Origin: Hungatella sp. UBA3147
Lineage (GTDB): Bacteria; Bacillota; Clostridia; Lachnospirales; Lachnospiraceae
Assembly (NCBI GenBank): GCA_002365025.1
Contig: DEYX01000137.1
Location: 1-35,616 of the forward strand
Length of the DNA stretch: 35,616 nucleotides
Direction of reading: 5' to 3'
This document shows positions 24,873-33,090 of this stretch, piece by piece (positions within the stretch are counted from its first letter, which is position 1; every line of letters starts with the position of its first letter). The position numbers were made by a program, and so were the translations under genes. Under the pieces are notes generated by a model. The model was not told the DNA's origin and did no database searches. It saw only the letters and a list, made by a program, of their open reading frames with translations.

Positions 24873-25886
24873 TTAGACAATTCCCTGCTTAAAGAATGGT
24901 GTATCAGCCGGAGCATCCAGATAGCCCTTCAGTTCCTCGTCCATTTTCAAAAGAGAAATGGATAAGCCTGCCATCTCAATGGAGGTTACATATTCACCTA
25001 CATAATAACGGTGTACCTTGATCCCCTTCTCTTCCAGAATCAGATTGACCTTTCTTGCAACAATATACTGCTCGTCAAGAGGAGTAGCGCCCAGTCCGTT
25101 TACCAGAACCGCAACCTCATCTCCGGCGCAGTATGGAATATCTTCAAGAATTTTTTCCATCATTTCTGATGTGATCTCATCTGCTGTTTCCAGTTTCCCC
25201 CGGCGGATTCCAGATTCTCCATGGATTCCCATGCCGATTTCCATCTCATCCTCTCCGATCTCAAATCCCGGATGACCGACTCTCGGTACTGTACAGGGGG
25301 TAAGTGCCACTCCCATGGTCCTTACATTGGCCGCCGCTTTCTCTGCAATCCGTTTTACCTCCTGTAAATCCTTACCGGCAGCAGCTGCTGCTCCGGCACA
25401 CTTATATACAAAAAAGATACCGGCTACTCCTCTTCTGGTATTCTTCTCTCCTAAAGCTGCCTTGGGAGATGCCACATCTTCCCCTGCAACAACGCTTTCC
25501 ACATGGATATCCTCTTCCATATCTGCCATCTCTGCGGCCATATCAAAATTAAAGATATCCCCGTTATAATTGCCGTAAATATAAAGAACACCGGCTCCGG
25601 AGTCAATGCGTTTCGTTACGTTAAGCATCTGCTCCGCGCTGGGAGACTGAAAAACATCCCCCACCGAACAGCCGTCTAACATTCCTTTTCCTACATAACC
25701 CAGAAACAGAGGAAGATGCCCCGAACCCCCTCCGGTTGCAATCCCTACTTTTCCCTCCACCTTATTGGAGGTAACCAGACAGCGCAAGTCACCTTCCGTA
25801 TAAGTAACATAGTCCGGATGAGCAAGGTAGATTCCCTCCAGCATCTCATTTACATAGTTTTCCGGTACATTAATCAGTTTTTTCAT
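24873..25886 (-). CDS. dhaK: DhaK-like dihydroxyacetone-binding kinase subunit
   Basis: The protein is 337 aa (E. coli DhaK is about 356). Key ligand-binding features are conserved: TGGGSGH with H57 (E. coli H56), NYNGDIFNF supplying the aspartate equivalent to D109, and GMGIHGESG containing the histidine that forms the covalent hemiaminal with the ketone (E. coli H218). GHEP of E. coli is GHLP here. C-terminal LVNGLGATPLDEQY is also typical. It binds a short ketose, classically dihydroxyacetone, for phosphorylation by DhaL. In this operon it would supply or salvage dihydroxyacetone phosphate next to an aldolase whose other product is an aldehyde. The start at 25886 follows GGAGAAGGAAT. Confidence 0.9.
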   Translation of the reverse strand: MKKLINVPENYVNEMLEGIYLAHPDYVTYTEGDLRCLVTSNKVEGKVGIATGGGSGHLPLFLGYVGKGMLDGCSVGDVFQSPSAEQMLNVTKRIDSGAGVLYIYGNYNGDIFNFDMAAEMADMEEDIHVESVVAGEDVASPKAALGEKNTRRGVAGIFFVYKCAGAAAAAGKDLQEVKRIAEKAAANVRTMGVALTPCTVPRVGHPGFEIGEDEMEIGMGIHGESGIRRGKLETADEITSEMMEKILEDIPYCAGDEVAVLVNGLGATPLDEQYIVARKVNLILEEKGIKVHRYYVGEYVTSIEMAGLSISLLKMDEELKGYLDAPADTPFFKQGIV

Positions 25887-25919
25887 TTATTCCTTCTCCT
25901 TCCCACAATTTATTGCAGT

Positions 25920-27083
25920 TCAACCATATGCGTTCTGATACACTTCTATGACCTGCTGGAGTGTCGGTTTAAATGGATTGTCCTCCATACAGGAATCCTT
26001 AAGTGCAATTTCTGCCAGAGCCTTAAAATCCTCAGGATTTACCTTAAGCTCTTTAAGATTTTGTGTAATCCCAACCTCCCTGGACAGCCGCCTGATACAG
26101 GCCACCGTTTCTTTCACGGCCTGTTCCCCTGTCATGGCAGACGCCCCGGGAAGCTTAAGCCCCTCTGCCACCTTCTTATACTGTTCTGCTGCTTCCGGCC
26201 TTCTTCCGTTAAATTCCATGACAAAAGGCAGCAAGACCGCATTGCAGATGCCGTGAGGCAGGTTCATGAGCCCTCCAAGAGAATGAGCCATGGCATGCAC
26301 CATGCCTAGACCTGCATTTGAAAATGCCATGCCCGCGCTGTATTCCGCATAAGCCATCATTTCCCTGGCCTTTTCATTGTTTCCGTCAGCCACCGCTTCC
26401 GGAAGATATGTACCAATCACCCCCATTGCCCAAAGGGCATCCTTATCCGTATATGGGGTTGCCCGTTTTGCCACAGCTGCTTCAATGGCATGGGTCATGG
26501 CATCCATTCCCGTGGAAGCCGTAAGGGCTTTTGGCATGCTCATCATTAAGTCTACGTCATTAACGGCAATGGTGACCATACAGTTTGGGTCTACCATGCA
26601 CATTTTGGAATGTCTTTCAGGGTCGGTCACGATATAGAATGACGTAACCTCAGAACCGGTTCCTGCAGTGGTATTCACCGCAACTATGGGCATTCCCGGA
26701 TTAAGAGAACGTTCTACCCCTTCATAGTCCTCTACCCTACCGCCGTTAGCCATCACAATGCTGACTGCCTTTGCCGTATCTATGGCAGAGCCACCGCCCA
26801 CTGCCACCAGAAGATCCACTTCCAGGGCCTTAGCAGCCTCCAGACAGTCACCCACAACCATTGTGGTGGGATTGGGCTCAACCAGGTAATAAATAGCGTA
26901 TTCCACACCGGCTTTTAAAAGGCAGGCTCCCACTTTATCTCCGGTACCGTTTTTATACAGGAAGGGATCCGTAACGATGAGTCCCCGTTTAAACCCCCGT
27001 TTCTTAAGCTCATCCGGCAGCAGTCCGATGGAACCGCGGCCAAAAAAGCTGGTCCCTACTGCATTGATCCTCTCAAGTGCCAT
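25920..27083 (-). CDS. Iron-containing alcohol dehydrogenase (propanediol/lactaldehyde reductase type)
   Basis: The protein is 387 aa from ATG 27083, with AAGGAGG 7 nt upstream; a TTG one codon earlier is less likely. The NAD-binding motif VGGGSAIDTAKAV is at about 93-105. Metal ligands are visible in the group III pattern: D and H in DAMTHAIEA, H in MVHAMAHSLGG and H in NLPHGICNAVLLP. Such enzymes in BMC operons reduce the toxic aldehyde (propionaldehyde, acetaldehyde or lactaldehyde) to the alcohol and regenerate NAD+ for PduP. No obvious encapsulation peptide is seen at either end. The ribosome site overlaps the stop of the upstream CoA-transferase gene. Confidence 0.93.
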   Translation of the reverse strand: MALERINAVGTSFFGRGSIGLLPDELKKRGFKRGLIVTDPFLYKNGTGDKVGACLLKAGVEYAIYYLVEPNPTTMVVGDCLEAAKALEVDLLVAVGGGSAIDTAKAVSIVMANGGRVEDYEGVERSLNPGMPIVAVNTTAGTGSEVTSFYIVTDPERHSKMCMVDPNCMVTIAVNDVDLMMSMPKALTASTGMDAMTHAIEAAVAKRATPYTDKDALWAMGVIGTYLPEAVADGNNEKAREMMAYAEYSAGMAFSNAGLGMVHAMAHSLGGLMNLPHGICNAVLLPFVMEFNGRRPEAAEQYKKVAEGLKLPGASAMTGEQAVKETVACIRRLSREVGITQNLKELKVNPEDFKALAEIALKDSCMEDNPFKPTLQQVIEVYQNAYG

Positions 27084-27094
27084 CAATGGCCTCC

Positions 27095-27820
27095 TTAGAA
27101 TTCTATATTTCTGAAATCTCCCGGATCGATCCGTTTCAGTGCGCTCAGCTCTTCCTTTGCAGGAAGGGGCGTATAGGCGATATGGGAGTATTTTATGGGA
27201 AATCCGGTATTTTCCTGTACCTCTTCTAAGCTGGAAGTTGGGTGAATGGTATCCAGAACCATTTCCCCGTTTTCCATTTTAAAGATGCATAGGGGGGTGA
27301 TGATCCGTTCCACATTTCCCCTGGTAGTTACAAAATCCACCTGGTTCACAAAGGTTCGCTTGTCATGCTTTGTCCTCCAGAGAATCGCCCTCTTTGCCGT
27401 TGGTATGAGAACGGCACTGCCTGCTCCTCCCGGCATCCTCACCTTTGGTTTTTTATAATCTCCAATAACCGATGCATTGACATTGCCGTGGAAATCAAAC
27501 TGGATTCCGCTTAAGAATGCCACATCTAACTCTCCTCTCATGGCCAGGTCAAATACTTCCATTAAAGGAAAATAGGCTGTGGCACGTTCCAAAAGCTCCG
27601 GGCCTGCACTGGTATACTTTTTAAGCCTCACCGGATCCGGGTCTGTTCCGCCCGGAATATTCAAATGCACTGCTCCCGGCGCATGAAGCGCTTTTGCAAG
27701 CAGCAGCGCAATCATGGGCATATGGGAGGACACTCCGTGGAATACCTTGCTCCCGTCAGGTATGAGGCGGGCCATGGCGCAGACCATAATATCGCTGACT
27801 CTGTATTTTTCTTCCATCAT
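27095..27820 (-). CDS. Class I CoA-transferase-like beta subunit (GctB-like) lacking the catalytic Glu
   Basis: The protein is 241 aa. It resembles glutaconate CoA-transferase subunit B: compare DFHGNVNASVIGDY, FVNQVDFVTT and HPTSSLEEVQENTGF with the same motifs remembered from GctB. The catalytic glutamate of that family lies in a VESG segment; here the aligned segment is HLNIPGG (residues 52-58), with Pro at the Glu position. There is no Glu anywhere between residues 5 and 74. It may therefore not be a CoA-transferase in the usual sense. Related IpdAB-type proteins in steroid degradation also lack this Glu and act as hydrolases. The start could be ATG 27820 or the ATG directly after. It begins 11 nt after the alpha subunit stop. 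Confidence 0.82.
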   Translation of the reverse strand: MMEEKYRVSDIMVCAMARLIPDGSKVFHGVSSHMPMIALLLAKALHAPGAVHLNIPGGTDPDPVRLKKYTSAGPELLERATAYFPLMEVFDLAMRGELDVAFLSGIQFDFHGNVNASVIGDYKKPKVRMPGGAGSAVLIPTAKRAILWRTKHDKRTFVNQVDFVTTRGNVERIITPLCIFKMENGEMVLDTIHPTSSLEEVQENTGFPIKYSHIAYTPLPAKEELSALKRIDPGDFRNIEF

Positions 27821-27831
27821 GCCATGCCCCC

Positions 27832-28644
27832 TTATCCTTTGTAATCGGACTTTTCAAATGCTTTTAAATAGGCATTTAAGCCGTCCAAATCTTTCAGCCC
27901 TTTAAATTCTTTTAAATTCTTTCCGTCAATATCATAAGAACCCGGACAGGAACAGGGCGCAGCCCCTTTGGGAACTCTGACAACTGCTTCTACCAGAAAA
28001 TGAGGAATATCCGCCTTTTTTAAACTGCCAGTAAATGCAGATCCATGGACGATATTCTCTGCTGTCAGGATGACTCTTTTGGCCGCTCTGGAAAACAGAA
28101 CATCCTCGAATAACGGTCCTGTGACCCTGGCGTTCCCATCTTCATCCGCCTCCTGCACATGTATGACCGCAACATCCGGCCTTATGGCCTTTACCACTGT
28201 CACCGGCTCTTTTGTAAACGGATCCTCGACCCGTATAAAATAATCATTGGCATCGATTAAGTCACTGATCACAAGTCCTTTTACAGGCATAAATCCCACT
28301 CCGTAGCTGGCGGCACGGAGCGCGGAGATCACCGTATAACAGGCATGCTCATTTCCTTTCACAGCCCCGCTTTCAACAGCCTTACGGTAATGTCCGGCCA
28401 GGGAATATTCACTTTCATAACTGATAAAGCCGGCATCTACGCTGGAAACACAGCCTCCGAAGCAAAGCACGTCCACATCCATGGCTCCAGCCGTCTTTAC
28501 CAGCTTTAAGTCCCTTCTTTTCTGACGCACCAGTTCCCGGACCATTGCCATGGGCGCCCGATGGAGCACATTGCCGCCAAGACCAAGGATATCCCCGTCA
28601 TGGATCCGGGCGGCCGCCTCCTGCAAAGTCATTATTTTACTCAT
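27832..28644 (-). CDS. Class I CoA-transferase-like alpha subunit (GctA-like)
   Basis: The protein is 270 aa. It has the alpha-subunit pattern: ARIHDGDILGLGG (residues 12-24), GFISYESEYSL (about 72-82), ASYGVGFMPVKG (about 112-123) and the Asp/Gly-rich VIHVQEADEDGNARVTGP. It pairs with the beta subunit immediately downstream. If active as a transferase it would move CoA between the BMC acyl-CoA product and a carboxylate; however the beta subunit lacks the glutamate expected to carry CoA. A Glu at residue 99 (KGNEH) is near where IpdA-type proteins carry their own essential glutamate, but I cannot align this with certainty. GTGAGGT precedes the ATG. Confidence 0.85.
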   Translation of the reverse strand: MSKIMTLQEAAARIHDGDILGLGGNVLHRAPMAMVRELVRQKRRDLKLVKTAGAMDVDVLCFGGCVSSVDAGFISYESEYSLAGHYRKAVESGAVKGNEHACYTVISALRAASYGVGFMPVKGLVISDLIDANDYFIRVEDPFTKEPVTVVKAIRPDVAVIHVQEADEDGNARVTGPLFEDVLFSRAAKRVILTAENIVHGSAFTGSLKKADIPHFLVEAVVRVPKGAAPCSCPGSYDIDGKNLKEFKGLKDLDGLNAYLKAFEKSDYKG

Positions 28645-28675
28645 GGTCTGACCTCACTTTCTATCCTGCACTCCT

Positions 28676-30010
28676 TTATTTCGCCGCATTGCAGGCAATC
28701 TGGATGGCATCCCAAACCCCGGAAAATGGAGGTGCGTAAATAAGATCCGTCATTCCAAGCTCTTCCGTTGTCATCCTGCAATGAATTGCCACAGCGAATA
28801 CATCTGCCCGCAAAACAGCCCCCTTTTGTCCGCAGGTCTGTGCGCCAAGCAGCCTTTTTGTTCCTTTTTCATAAATCAGCTTTATGGTAATTGGCGTTGG
28901 ATCCGGATAGTACGCCGGATGGTCATTTGCCTGGATTATCAGTGTCTTATAATCCTTAGAAAGACGTTTGGCATCTCCTTCTCCCATACCTGTACGTCCA
29001 AGTTCCAGCCCGCACACCTTGATCGCCGCAGACCCAAGGGCACCGATAAACGATTCATGGCCTCCTGCTAAATTGGCTCCTGCGATTCTGCCGCATTTGT
29101 TTGCAACTGTTCCGAGAGCCAAGAAGCTGTCTTCCTCTAATACTCCGTTATAGACTAAAATACAGTCTCCCGCCGCATACACATCCGAAATAGAAGTTCT
29201 CATTTCCCGGTCCACGATGAGACCGCCGTTTTTTCCCATGGAGATTCCTGTGTTCTTCAAAAATTCCGTACAGGGACGGACACCCACGGCAACGATCACC
29301 AGATCCGCATCGTAGGTTCCCTTATCTGTTTTTACACCTTTTACATAAAGACCGTCTCCATAAAACCCTTCCACCTTTTCTCCGGTGTTAAGAAGGACCC
29401 CTGACTTTACCAGCTCTTCATGGGCCAGGGCGGCGATTTCTTCGTCAAAGGGCATAAGAATTCTGGGAGCCGCCTCAAGCATGCGGACATTCTTTCCCAG
29501 ATTCAAAAATGCTTCCGCACACTCCACTCCGATATATCCGCCTCCAACGATGACGATGTTCCGGATTTCCGGCATTTTTGCATATTCTTTTAAAAAGATC
29601 CCGTCTTCCATGGACTTTAATACATGGACTCCCATAAGCTCCCTGCCCGGAAAAGGAGGAACAACAGCCGATGCCCCCACAGCTATCATTAATTTATCGT
29701 AAGAATCCGTAAATTTCTGACCATTTTCAAGGTTCTTTACAAGGACTTCTTTCCTATCCACGTCGACGGATTGTACCTCGTGGCGTAGGAAGGTTTCTAT
29801 GCCCATCTTGGTAAAGGTCTCCTGTGAACGGGCGATCATCTTGCGGTAATCATCGTTATAATCTCCCACATAGTAGGGAAGTCCGCACGCTCCATAAGAG
29901 AGAAAACCTCCCTTTTCATAGACCGTTACTTTTGCGTCCGGGTCGACCCTGCGGATCTTGGAGGCGGCACTCATTCCTGCCGCTACTCCTCCAATTATAA
30001 TAATCTTCAT
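28676..30010 (-). CDS. CoA-disulfide reductase / NADH oxidase family flavoprotein
   Basis: The protein is 444 aa, the full family length. The FAD-binding motif IIIGGVAAGMSAASKIRR is at residues 4-21. The single redox cysteine is C42 in SYGACGLPYYVG, as in CoA-disulfide reductases and Nox. The NAD(P)H motif IVIVGGGYIGVECAEAF follows (about 152-168), then the second FAD segment SDVYAAGDC. The C-terminal dimerisation domain ends in YAPPFSGVWDAIQIACN, also typical. It could keep CoA reduced inside or near the microcompartment, or act as an NADH oxidase that regenerates NAD+. It lies in the BMC operon between the binding-protein-like gene and the CoA-transferase subunits. It has no clear encapsulation peptide. 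Confidence 0.92.
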   Translation of the reverse strand: MKIIIIGGVAAGMSAASKIRRVDPDAKVTVYEKGGFLSYGACGLPYYVGDYNDDYRKMIARSQETFTKMGIETFLRHEVQSVDVDRKEVLVKNLENGQKFTDSYDKLMIAVGASAVVPPFPGRELMGVHVLKSMEDGIFLKEYAKMPEIRNIVIVGGGYIGVECAEAFLNLGKNVRMLEAAPRILMPFDEEIAALAHEELVKSGVLLNTGEKVEGFYGDGLYVKGVKTDKGTYDADLVIVAVGVRPCTEFLKNTGISMGKNGGLIVDREMRTSISDVYAAGDCILVYNGVLEEDSFLALGTVANKCGRIAGANLAGGHESFIGALGSAAIKVCGLELGRTGMGEGDAKRLSKDYKTLIIQANDHPAYYPDPTPITIKLIYEKGTKRLLGAQTCGQKGAVLRADVFAVAIHCRMTTEELGMTDLIYAPPFSGVWDAIQIACNAAK

Positions 30011-30031
30011 GTTTTCTCCCTGATCATATTG

Positions 30032-31156
30032 TTACAGCCCGGTTATGCCACTCATCATTTTCCCGGCTTCCCTCATGGCTTCTTCTGCTGTCTTTTTTCC
30101 GGAAAACGCCTCAAAGATTTTCTCATAAAGGACTCCGTTTTTCTCCCCTGCCTTCGAAAGATCGGGAAGAGGTCTTGCAAGTTCCATCATCTTCTGCTGT
30201 ACCGGAAACCAGGGGCAGTCACCGGCTCCTTCCAGATAGGTTCCTCTTCTTACAGGAGCGCCACTCATTCTTCCCACCTTCTGATCCACCTCCGGTGACC
30301 GAAGGTACGAAAGAAATTTCTCTGCAGCTTCTTTTTTCCTGCAGCTTGAGCAGATTCCAAAGGACCATGTCACGTTCCAGGCCGTGGAAAAAGTGGAGAA
30401 TCCCAGATCCTCTGGTTCCATACAGCCTTCCTTAAACACTTCTCCCATCTGACCGCTCCAGGTAACTGCCATAGCAGCTCTTTTCTGGCGGATAGTTTCT
30501 GCAACTTCCCCGTTGCCGAAGCTATCCGTACCGCCAACTGCACAGGCTCTCAGTTCCACATAGGATTTCAGCCCCTTTACCGCGTCTTCCTTTCCGCAGG
30601 CCGCAGATCCATCGGGATCATAAGCATCTCCTCCGTACATGCGCAGGAAGGGAAGGGCATCGGTAAATATCTCAGACTTATCAGCCTTCATGGCTACGGC
30701 CTGTTCCCCGCAGGCCGTCTTGTAAGCTTTTGCCGTTTCTATGTATTCCTGGGGAGTGATGACGCTTCCAAGTTCCTTCCCCAGCACCTGTTCAAGCAGG
30801 CTTTTACGGTAGACGATCATATGTCCGTCACAGAAAGAGGGAGATAAATACGCCTTTCCCTTATACTTCATTTCTTCTGCAATGACCGGAAGAATATCTT
30901 CTTCCTCAAGCGCAAGTTCCGAAAGGTATCCGTTTTCTACAAAGTCACGAAGCCATAAATGGCCTGCAACCATGACAATGTCATAATCTGCTTCCCCGGC
31001 AAATGCTTTCATCATCATCGGATAGTAATCCGCCCAGGGCACGATATGAAAATCCACGTTTCCTCCATATCCGTCTATAATCCCCAGTTCTTTATCCAGA
31101 TAACCTTCCACCGCCGGATCTGCCACTGCCAAAATCTTAAGCGTTTCCTGTTCCAT
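30032..31156 (-). CDS. Solute-binding-protein-like protein without signal peptide, in BMC operon
   Basis: The protein is 374 aa from ATG 31156, which has GGAGAGG 8 nt upstream. A longer reading from ATG 31186, overlapping the eutN stop, adds ten residues (MLIVIGEVVL). Features of family 1/8 extracellular solute-binding proteins are clear: KILAVADP near the N-terminus, DYDIVMVAGHLWLRDFVENG, KGKAYLSPSF, MAVTWSGQMGEVFKEG and KKEAAEKFLSYLRSPEVDQK. Neither start gives a signal peptide or lipobox. At least eight cysteines are scattered through the chain, unusual for exported proteins. It therefore looks cytosolic. No ABC permease or ATPase gene is nearby. It may act as an intracellular ligand-binding or sequestering protein for the microcompartment; the function is unknown. 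Confidence 0.85.
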   Translation of the reverse strand: MEQETLKILAVADPAVEGYLDKELGIIDGYGGNVDFHIVPWADYYPMMMKAFAGEADYDIVMVAGHLWLRDFVENGYLSELALEEEDILPVIAEEMKYKGKAYLSPSFCDGHMIVYRKSLLEQVLGKELGSVITPQEYIETAKAYKTACGEQAVAMKADKSEIFTDALPFLRMYGGDAYDPDGSAACGKEDAVKGLKSYVELRACAVGGTDSFGNGEVAETIRQKRAAMAVTWSGQMGEVFKEGCMEPEDLGFSTFSTAWNVTWSFGICSSCRKKEAAEKFLSYLRSPEVDQKVGRMSGAPVRRGTYLEGAGDCPWFPVQQKMMELARPLPDLSKAGEKNGVLYEKIFEAFSGKKTAEEAMREAGKMMSGITGL

Positions 31157-31185
31157 AAGCACTACCTCTCCTATTACGATAAGCA

Positions 31186-31446
31186 TTACCTTCCCGGCTG
31201 CGGCGGAGCATCTACGATGCCAACGATATAGGCATCTACCGGTGCCGAACGGTCTAGCGCATACTGAGTCGTATTATCAGTGGTTACTAGTACCAGTTCC
31301 CCAATCCCTGCACCAATGGTATCGGCCGCTACAAAAATATCCTTCTGATCCCCATAATATGGTTCTACCAAAAGAAGCTTGAATCCAACCAGATTCCTGC
31401 ATTTTCTTGTGGAAACCACTGTTCCCATGATTGTTCCTAATATCAC
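31186..31446 (-). CDS. eutN: BMC vertex protein, EutN/CcmL family (BMC-P)
   Basis: The protein is 86 aa, starting at GTG 31446, which overlaps the TGA of the pduL gene. The family nearly always begins MILGxVxGTVVxTRK, as here, so the GTG is the right start. Other typical segments are GFKLLLVE, VAADTIGAGIGELVLVT and VDAYIVGIVD. Pentamers cap the twelve vertices of the icosahedral shell. Its TAA overlaps an ATG of the solute-binding-like frame. Confidence 0.95.
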   Translation of the reverse strand: MILGTIMGTVVSTRKCRNLVGFKLLLVEPYYGDQKDIFVAADTIGAGIGELVLVTTDNTTQYALDRSAPVDAYIVGIVDAPPQPGR

Positions 31447-32099
31447 CTGGCTTCTTCCTTTCTAATGGTTACCCATTGTCCCTGCTTTAACTGAAACGCA
31501 TTGGCATCATCTGTATCCACATGGAAATCCAGCCTGCTGTCACAGGTAACACGAATAAGTACATGACCGAGCACGCCGCCCTTTGGCCCATCAACCGAAA
31601 CGCTTACCCTGTCCTGATCCGATACACCAAACCACTGGGCGTCTTCCGGCGTCATATGGATATGACGGTCCGCGATGATGACACCCTCTGTCAGCAGGAC
31701 CTCTCCCTTTGGTCCTTTCAGCATGATCCCGGGAGTTCCCTTTAAATCTCCTGATGATCTTACCTGCGGCTGTATTCCGAGGATCCTGCAGTCACCGGAT
31801 GCCATTTCCACCTGGCTTTGTTTTCTCTCCGGTCCCAGAATCCGTACCTTAGGAAGCGTTCCGGCCGGACCGGAGACAGCAACCTGTTCCTCACAGGCAA
31901 ACTGTCCCGGCTGGCTTAAAGCCTTCATGGGAGTCAGCCGGTAGCCGGCTCCAAAAAGCGCTTCCACATGTTCCTTTGACAGATGCACATGCCTTGCCGA
32001 GATTCCAACGGGAACCTGGTAAGGCTGTGTGCTGAGCCTCTTCCAGTTATCCAGGACCAGTGCGGTTACCTTCTGTATCAGTTCTTCCCTGTTTTCCAT
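31443..32099 (-). CDS. pduL: Phosphate propanoyltransferase PduL
   Basis: The protein is 218 aa. Zinc-binding histidines are seen in SARHVHLS (H37, H39) and ADRHIHMT (H146, H148), the two repeats of the PduL fold. Residues about 1-20 (MENREELIQKVTALVLDNWK) form an amphipathic helix that fits a BMC encapsulation peptide. It converts acyl-CoA plus phosphate into acyl-phosphate, recycling CoA inside the shell for PduP and setting up substrate-level phosphorylation. GGAGG precedes the ATG by 6 nt. It follows the shell genes and overlaps eutN by 4 nt. Confidence 0.95.
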   Translation of the reverse strand: MENREELIQKVTALVLDNWKRLSTQPYQVPVGISARHVHLSKEHVEALFGAGYRLTPMKALSQPGQFACEEQVAVSGPAGTLPKVRILGPERKQSQVEMASGDCRILGIQPQVRSSGDLKGTPGIMLKGPKGEVLLTEGVIIADRHIHMTPEDAQWFGVSDQDRVSVSVDGPKGGVLGHVLIRVTCDSRLDFHVDTDDANAFQLKQGQWVTIRKEEAR

Positions 32100-32135
32100 T
32101 GTAAGCCTCCGCCTTTAAACACTTTCCTGTTCTTT

Positions 32136-32435
32136 TTATTTAAGGAATGGAAGGATTCCGCCTATGGAATTATGGGGTCTTGGAATCACATGAACTGCTA
32201 CTACCTCTCCAACTCTGGATGCTGCTTCCTCACCTGCCTCCACTGCCGCCTTGACAGCTCCCACGTCTCCCTGAACCATAACCGACACCAAACCGGAGCC
32301 GATTTTCTCGGTTCCCACCATCTCAACGTCTGCTGCCTTTAGCATGGCATCTGCTGCCTCAATCGATGCGGTAAGGCCTCTTGTCTCAATCATTCCAAGT
32401 GCTAACATTCCCTTTTTTACTGCTGTCTCTGCCAT
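32136..32435 (-). CDS. BMC-H shell protein (PduA/EutM-like)
   Basis: The protein is 99 aa with a single BMC domain. It has the canonical hexamer motifs: IETRGLTASIEAADAMLKAA, the pore loop EKIGSGL, and the C-terminal VAVHVIPRPH. It is about 80% identical to the BMC-H encoded at 32817-33095 but has a longer N-terminus (MAETAVKKGM). It forms the flat hexameric tiles of the shell, with the small central pore made by IGSG. Its ATG follows directly on the stop of the upstream shell gene, with GGAGG 8 nt before it. Confidence 0.95.
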   Translation of the reverse strand: MAETAVKKGMLALGMIETRGLTASIEAADAMLKAADVEMVGTEKIGSGLVSVMVQGDVGAVKAAVEAGEEAASRVGEVVAVHVIPRPHNSIGGILPFLK

Positions 32436-33090
32436 TTACTTTTCCTCCTTGATTTTGTGCTCTTCTTCCTCTGGTTTTACAGAATTCTTTTCGTTTTCAT
32501 GCCTGTCTATCATATTTAAAAGCTTCAATACCTCCGGATGAGGGTTTTCAATGGACACGGATACTTTTACATTGTCGTCTCCCACGATCCGTCCCGCCTC
32601 TCTGGCCGCCTCCACGGCGGCACGAACCGCCGAGGTCTCACCCGCTAATACTGTGTGGCACATCCTTCCTCCCAGCTTCTTGTGGCAGCTTACAATTTCC
32701 ACTTCAGCCGCCTTTAAGGCCTGGTCCACCACCACAACGGTATTGGCATAATAATTGATTTCTAAAACCCCTATGGCGTTTCGGTTTGTTTTCATGACGC
32801 CCACCTTTGCTGATGTCTATTTGATCCTTGGCAAAATTTTATCAATGTCCTGGTGCGGCCTTGGAATCACATGGACTGCTACCAGTTCCCCGACTCTGGA
32901 AGCTGCCGCCTCTCCTGCCTCGGTGGCTGCCTTTACCGCGCCTACCTCTCCGGTTACAATGACGGTTACCAGACCGGAGCCGATTTTCTCGGTTCCCACA
33001 AGCTCAACATCTGCCGCCTTTAACATCGCATCTGCTGCTTCGATGGATGCTGTCAAACCCCTTGTTTCAACTAACCCAATTGATGTGGAT
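32140..33090 (-). repeat. Paralogous BMC-H genes forming a diverged direct repeat
   Basis: The segments about 32150-32425 and 32830-33085 encode nearly the same protein and share long identical DNA runs, for example GGAGCCGATTTTCTCGGTTC in both. The genes arose by duplication, with the divergent shell gene (32436-32795) between them. Confidence 0.7.
32436..32795 (-). CDS. Divergent BMC-H shell protein with Cys near the pore and charged tail
   Basis: The protein is 119 aa from ATG 32795, with AAAGGTGG upstream; GTG 32804 is an alternative. The BMC domain spans about residues 5-88 (AIGVLEINYYANTVVVVDQ, then VRAAVEAAREAGRIVG). The pore loop reads KKLGGRMCHTVLAGE in place of KIGSGLVTVIVTGE, so a cysteine (with C34 in VSCHKK) is near the pore. 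After residue 88 comes a tail rich in Glu, Lys and Asn (about 30 residues, likely disordered). GrpU-type BMC proteins of glycyl-radical propanediol loci bind an iron-sulfur cluster at a cysteine-lined pore; I think this protein is of that kind but cannot confirm it. Confidence 0.9.
   Translation of the reverse strand: MKTNRNAIGVLEINYYANTVVVVDQALKAAEVEIVSCHKKLGGRMCHTVLAGETSAVRAAVEAAREAGRIVGDDNVKVSVSIENPHPEVLKLLNMIDRHENEKNSVKPEEEEHKIKEEK

Noticed and set aside
25716..26309. 197-aa plus-strand open frame across dhaK and the alcohol dehydrogenase
   Set aside because: It is antisense to two well-supported genes, with no motif and no promoter.
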